Origin: Anniella stebbinsi
Lineage: Eukaryota; Chordata; Lepidosauria; Squamata; Anniellidae
DNA: 64,000 nt
Direction of reading: 5' to 3'
Assembly: GCA_029215795.1 (NCBI GenBank)
Contig: JARDYH010000004.1
Coordinates: forward strand, 33,360,001-33,424,000
Numbering within the stretch: position 1 is the stretch's first letter; every line of letters begins with the position of its first letter. Made by a program: the position numbers and the translations under genes. The notes beneath the pieces were generated by a model. It searched no databases. It was given only the letters and a program-made list of their open reading frames with translations, and was not told where the DNA came from. Of this stretch, positions 59,531 through 64,000 are shown piece after piece.

Positions 59531-60199
59531 GCCAGCCTGAATAAAACAAAATATCTTTGCCAGCCATCACGAGGTCATCAGAAAAGGGGCTTAGATGGGT
59601 TTCTCTTGACAAGGAGTTTCAGAGCTTGTGAGTTGCCATCGAGAAGCCATCTCTCGAGTTCATGGTAAACATGTTTCACATGGTCAGTAACGTTCCATTT
59701 AGTAGTTGCTGTTTTAAAATTTGCAAACTGGACAATCAGTTTGGAAGACATGTTGGGCAGATGATTTGGACTCCAAAGGCAGGGTGAGTGACAGGCAGAA
59801 GAAAATCTGGGAGTTCTGCAGACCATAGAAACCCTGTCTGCCATAGGGATGTCTAAAGAAAGTGTTCTGTGAGAAGATTTCCAGATCTTCCTGTTAACAT
59901 ATGAGAAAACAGAAAGAAATTGGGGGATGCAGGGGGAAGAATGTATGATATTTATCCCTAGTATTGTGTGAGGAGAGTAGGCAGATGTGTGTAGCGGTGT
60001 GCCTGAAAAAATGTGGATCATATGCATTCTTTAAATAATGTGTGTATAAGAGATTACATTTGGGTCCTGATTATGTCAGAAAAAAGGTTTAAATGGTTAC
60101 ACCCAATCATTTTATGACCAATAAGTTTATGCAAGATTCCCTGTGTAGTGTAGCCTATCACCTTATATAGATATGATATAGTCTATGCATTGGTCTTTA

Positions 60200-60297
60200 T
60201 TTTTATGTTTCTATGAATTGTGTACAACTCTGAAATCCTTAGATGCAAGTGGTTTATAAATATTCATGAATGAATAAATAAATAAATAAATAAATAC
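60200..60297 (+). mobile_element. LINE 3' end with (AAAT)n tail
   Basis: GTGTACAACTCTGAAATCCT, then GCAAGTGGTTTATAAATATT and GAATGAATAAATAAATAAAT. The shape matches an L2-like 3' terminus, but the stem sequence is diverged. Confidence 0.5.
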
Positions 60298-60613
60298 AGA
60301 AGAATATCCCCAGAGCTTATGTGTGGAGAGACAGAGATGTTGGCGAGAGAACTACAGATTTTGGAGAGAAGAAGGGTTTTGCAGCAGTTTGTGCAGGGCA
60401 TGGATATAGGCCAGGGTTTCACTAGTATGCTGGACCAGGAAGAGCTAAGGGGAAGCTGAGCTAACACATGTGCATTGATCTAAAGCTGGTTAAAAGGTAG
60501 AGCACATTTATACATGCACTCTACAGAAAAAAAGCAGGTTAAAGGGGTTGAGGCTACAATTTATAGGGAAAGAACCTCCAGAAGATAGGGCAGAATGGAA
60601 AAAAATACCTGTT

Positions 60614-60910
60614 ATAAGAACATAAGAAGAGCTATGCTGGATCAGACCAAGGGTCCATCCAGCACTCTGTTCACACAGTGGCCAACCAGGAACCCACAAG
60701 CAGGACATGGGTGCAACAGCACCCTCCCACCTATGTTCCCTAGCAAGTGGGCTTACTGCATCTGATACTGGAGGTAGCACAAAGCCTTCAGGACTAGTAG
60801 CTGTTGATAGCCTTCTCTTCAACCCATTTTTATCCAATCCAAGCCATCCAGACTGGTGGCCATCATCTTGTTGTAGTGAATTTCATAGTTTAACTATGCG
60901 TTATCCAGGG
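60614..60910 (-). mobile_element. CR1-type LINE 3' end
   Basis: It begins TAAGAACATAAGAAGAGC and GCTGGATCAGACCAAGGGTC, then CACACAGTGGCCAACCAGGA and CAGCACCCTCCCACCTATGT. It ends near GTAGTGAATTTCATAGTTTA. It is the reverse complement of the unit at 1-199 and 38555-38720, extending further into the LINE. Confidence 0.85.
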
Positions 60911-61330
60911 ATTCCATTGGATCATTTCTGGATGCAGCTGGGGAAAATGTGAGGAAAGTTCTGTGGTTGCCAAGGAAAAGGAGCCTTGAAAAGAATCTGT
61001 ATGTGGATTGTGAGGCTCTCAATCTTAATGTGTTTGATTAACTTACATTGTTAAATCTTGGCCCAAATATGACACCAGATGAGAATGGCATATAAAGTAA
61101 TAATTTGTTTAGACTGTTTCATCTATTCCAACTGGAGAAGCCCCAATTATTGCATCTAGAATTCCTTTCTGCAACTGGAATTGTCCCCTCCCCAAAACCT
61201 AAGTCTGAAGAAAGAACTGATACAGGCTTATATCCTATCTCAAATCATGTGGCATACTCTAAATGTAATTCTCCAAGTATTAACTATTAAATATTAAAAT
61301 GTCCCATTTTCAGACTCATATAGCGATTAG

Positions 61331-61434
61331 TGGATTAGTTATGGTTTAATTCCATTGAAATCAATGAATTAATAATGACTAAGTTGCCCCATTGACTTCA
61401 ATGGGAGTAGAGTATGATTGACTTAGTCCAACCC
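61331..61434. mobile_element. Palindromic repeat family F4, copy 3
   Basis: CATTGAAATCAATGAATTAA and GACTAAGTTGCCCCATTGAC, then TTCAATGGGAGTAGAGTATG and ACTTAGTCCAACCCA: the same arm words as at 23529, with the centre altered. The rest of 61435-62964 has no recognised element. Confidence 0.55.
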
Positions 61435-62964
61435 AGTGTGTCTTGTCCCATGAATTTAACAAATTCCAACTTTATGGTTGATCTGGAAATACCTTAATTA
61501 TTTGGGAATACATTCATGTCCTCTGTTTCTAAGGAGAGACTCAGAGTTTCTTCTAGTTATGTGCATGACAAATTTTAGCTTCCTAGGTTGCGCAGGAGAG
61601 TACTGTTTTGAAATATTTGTTGAGTTCCCATTTTGAGAGTGACTATGGTGGTGGAGGTAGTGGCAGAACAAACATCCATTTTCAGACTTGGCTAGGCATC
61701 AGTGTGTCTTGGGATACTACGTGTGTACCAAATCTCAGTATTTTTGGTGTCCTGGAAATACCTTGACCATTGTGGTGTACTCATATTTTTCTGTAATACC
61801 ATGGACTACATGCATACTAGGTTTCAGAGCTCCTTCTCAACCTGAAGTAGTTAAAAAAACACCTGAGAGAGAGGTCAAAGAATCTTCATATAACATTACA
61901 CACTTCGGATTTCTTACTGCATATACGTCTGTGAGGAATCTTAAACCAAATAATAGAATCTAGTCCAGGTTCAATACAGCATTTTTGTCCACTGCAGCAT
62001 ACTTGCCCATGATACAAGTAAATAATGTGTTCATTAATCATAAATTACAATGAGGATTTGAACGTTTTAGTAAAATCAGATAAAACTTGATGAGTTCTGA
62101 GTAAGTTAAGAGTCTCTTATTTGCAACCGAAGTTACAGACCCACCAAATGCTGTATGTAATATTTTCAGGATAAAATTAAATGCTCATTTTAAAATACAA
62201 CATACTGCTTGAAATCTGCAGTTTGGATTTTTGACACGAGGCCTAACTAAATATTTGATTTAAATATCCAGCCTCAAAACTGGCTGAGTCTCCTTTTGAA
62301 TGTAGAATCGGGCTTTTCCCCAATGTGCTTGATAAGACTGTCAAGAAATTAATCTTATTTTCATATATACATATATTTGCTATGTCTACTTTTATAAGTA
62401 GGGTTGGGATGAATACAGCAGTCAAGCAATCAGCTGATACTTTCCTCAGCTGAATTATTTCTGAAACAGTAGCAGGGTTTTTCCCCCTCTTTTTTTTTTC
62501 ACAAGCCACTGCAAGCCCATCAGACGTTTTTAAGCTGTTGTGCTTGAGAAGCTGCAGGCCTGTTCAAAGTATATTCAGGCAAATTGGAATCGTCAGAGAA
62601 AGCTCTCTGAAAAATGCCTCTTTGAGCTGGCACATGGTCGGGGCTAAAAGGTCTCACTCTCAGGTGTTTTCTACATCAGATTGAGCAGTAGAAATAATGG
62701 AACGCTTTGAGTTGGTGTGGTGTGGGGTTTTTTTATGAACTTCCTTCGGGGAATTTTGAAACGGTGGTTTAAAAGCACAAGTGCAATCAGGTTGAGGTGC
62801 CCCACTGCACATTGTCTTTCATTTGGTGCACAGAATTAAGTGGATCATTCATCAAAAAAAGAGTAAATAGTGCTTCGTATTTTGTAGCGCCAACAGATCA
62901 CTTACATCTATTGTACTAGAAAATGCTTTGTTTAAATAAAGGAGACCAAATTTTCTTGCCTTGT

Positions 62965-63020
62965 ACTGAATCAGACCATTGGTCCGTTTAGCTCAGTATT
63001 GCCATCTGCGCTGACTGTGA
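62965..63020 (-). mobile_element. SINE 3' tail (second type)
   Basis: ACTGAATCAGACCATTGGTC and CGTTTAGCTCAGTATTGCC, then GCGCTGACTGTGAGAAACTA, matching the tail at 20008 and the complement of 24940-24980. The head is missing. Confidence 0.6.
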
Positions 63021-63231
63021 GAAACTAAGGCACATTTTGCATGTAACAATTAGCCAGAATTGCAAGCAGCAGCAGCAGTTTCCTTACTGTGGTGTGCAAT
63101 CCCGGAACTCTGGCTTGCGTGTATGTTTAGGAACTTACCCTAAGTGTATCATAGACCAATGCTCTGAAATCTCTACTGGGCAAAATTCAAGGAGAGGTTC
63201 CTTGATACCTACATACCTACATACCATAGAG

Positions 63232-63343
63232 CATCCTTCCCCAATTTGGTGGTTTCCAATCCTCAGGTTACCTGACTATTTGGCTGGGGTTAATAGGAGC
63301 TGAACTCCAAATCATCTCCAGGGCCCCGGGCCTTGGAAGGCTG
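63232..63343. mobile_element. Palindromic repeat family F5, diverged copy
   Basis: The left end CATCCTTCCCCAATTTGGTG and right end GGGCCTTGGAAGGCTG are partly inverted, and a GGCTGGGGTTAATAGGAGCT centre resembles the GGCTGGGG...GGGAGTT centre of the family. The remaining 63344-64000 shows nothing recognised. Confidence 0.45.
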
Positions 63344-64000
63344 CCTTAGAGATCACCTTTTTCTTGTGTTTTAACATGAACTATAAAACCCACCAAGATG
63401 AAAATACGCCCATAGGATGAAGTCTGATACACAGCTTTTCCATACAAGGCTGTTAATAGGCTGTTAACCGGCTGTATCTACTTTCAGTTTTGTCACACTG
63501 TTGAGATCTGAGCACGACACTAGGAGCGTTTCCTTTCCTGCTTTTCTGATACATAACCTCTAGGTAGCACTGTGGTATGGCAGAATAGCAAAAATACACA
63601 AGAAGAAATTGTGCTTTCTTTTGTGTTCACAATTAAATGCTGCATTTTTTCAGCTCGGAAAAAAACACCTCACCGAAAGTGTTGGTTAGACACAGTAGCG
63701 AAACTGGAAGGCTACAACGTTGTCTAAAGAACCCATAAACAACCACGCACACGATAAATGCCTCACGTAGATGCATGCTACATGCAGATAAACAGATGCA
63801 TTATTGGCAAATTAAAGCATTCCCTCTCCTTGGAGGTTCTACCCTAAGCTAGAATTTCAGTTTTCCTATTCCTAGCACTCTGCCAGAATGGGAGCTGCAT
63901 CTGTACCAGTCCATCCGTAGTTTCGTGGGGAACATGCAAACCCCAGGTTCACAAGCACAGGGTTGCTAAGCATGTGCACCTTCCATGTAATCTGGAGCTT

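Overview
The window is vertebrate nuclear DNA, most likely from a squamate reptile (lizard or snake). It carries three exons of one gene and a large load of sauropsid-type repeats: CR1 and L2 LINEs, an L1 with its own ORF1, tRNA-derived SINEs, small hAT-like and foldback elements, one retroviral-type solo LTR and many microsatellites. The species assignment is an inference from repeat content.

The gene is PTPRT (receptor-type protein tyrosine phosphatase T, type IIB), read on the + strand. Exon 4 (293-374, 82 bp) encodes the end of the MAM domain. Exon 5 (7476-7591, 116 bp) and exon 6 (10328-10502, 175 bp) encode the Ig-like domain. All three have canonical AG/GT borders and compatible phases. 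Introns 4 and 5 are 7.1 and 2.7 kb. Everything from 10503 to the window end (53.5 kb) is intron 6, with exon 7 not seen. No other host gene or RNA gene was recognised.

Intron layout. 0-10 kb: a CR1 3' end, the first copies of several foldback families, L2 pieces, and an (ATCT)n array at about 9.5 kb. 13-18 kb: a SINE, an inverted repeat pair, an L2, and an antisense non-LTR element with a decayed reverse transcriptase interrupted by a sense L2. 20-31 kb: SINEs, a hAT-like element inside a SINE head, and several L2 fragments including a decayed L2 reverse transcriptase. 31.4 kb: a 320-bp palindrome with a perfect 8-bp duplication. 37.8-38.7 kb: a CR1 split by a solo LTR. 45.8-46.5 kb: an L2 tail inside a hAT-like element inside a foldback element. 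50.3-56.2 kb: an L2 endonuclease fragment split by an antisense L1 (15-bp target-site duplication), itself split by an L2. 56.2-64 kb: CR1, L2 and SINE fragments and an unclassified antisense block with a poly(A) signal.

The only conserved cellular function is the extracellular part of PTPRT. The rest is best read as a record of successive insertions into a long intron. I found no prokaryote-like or otherwise new gene system. The points most worth checking are the nested insertions with intact target-site duplications, the foldback families, the conserved stem-loop at L2 3' ends, and a few repeat-poor stretches that could be conserved non-coding elements.
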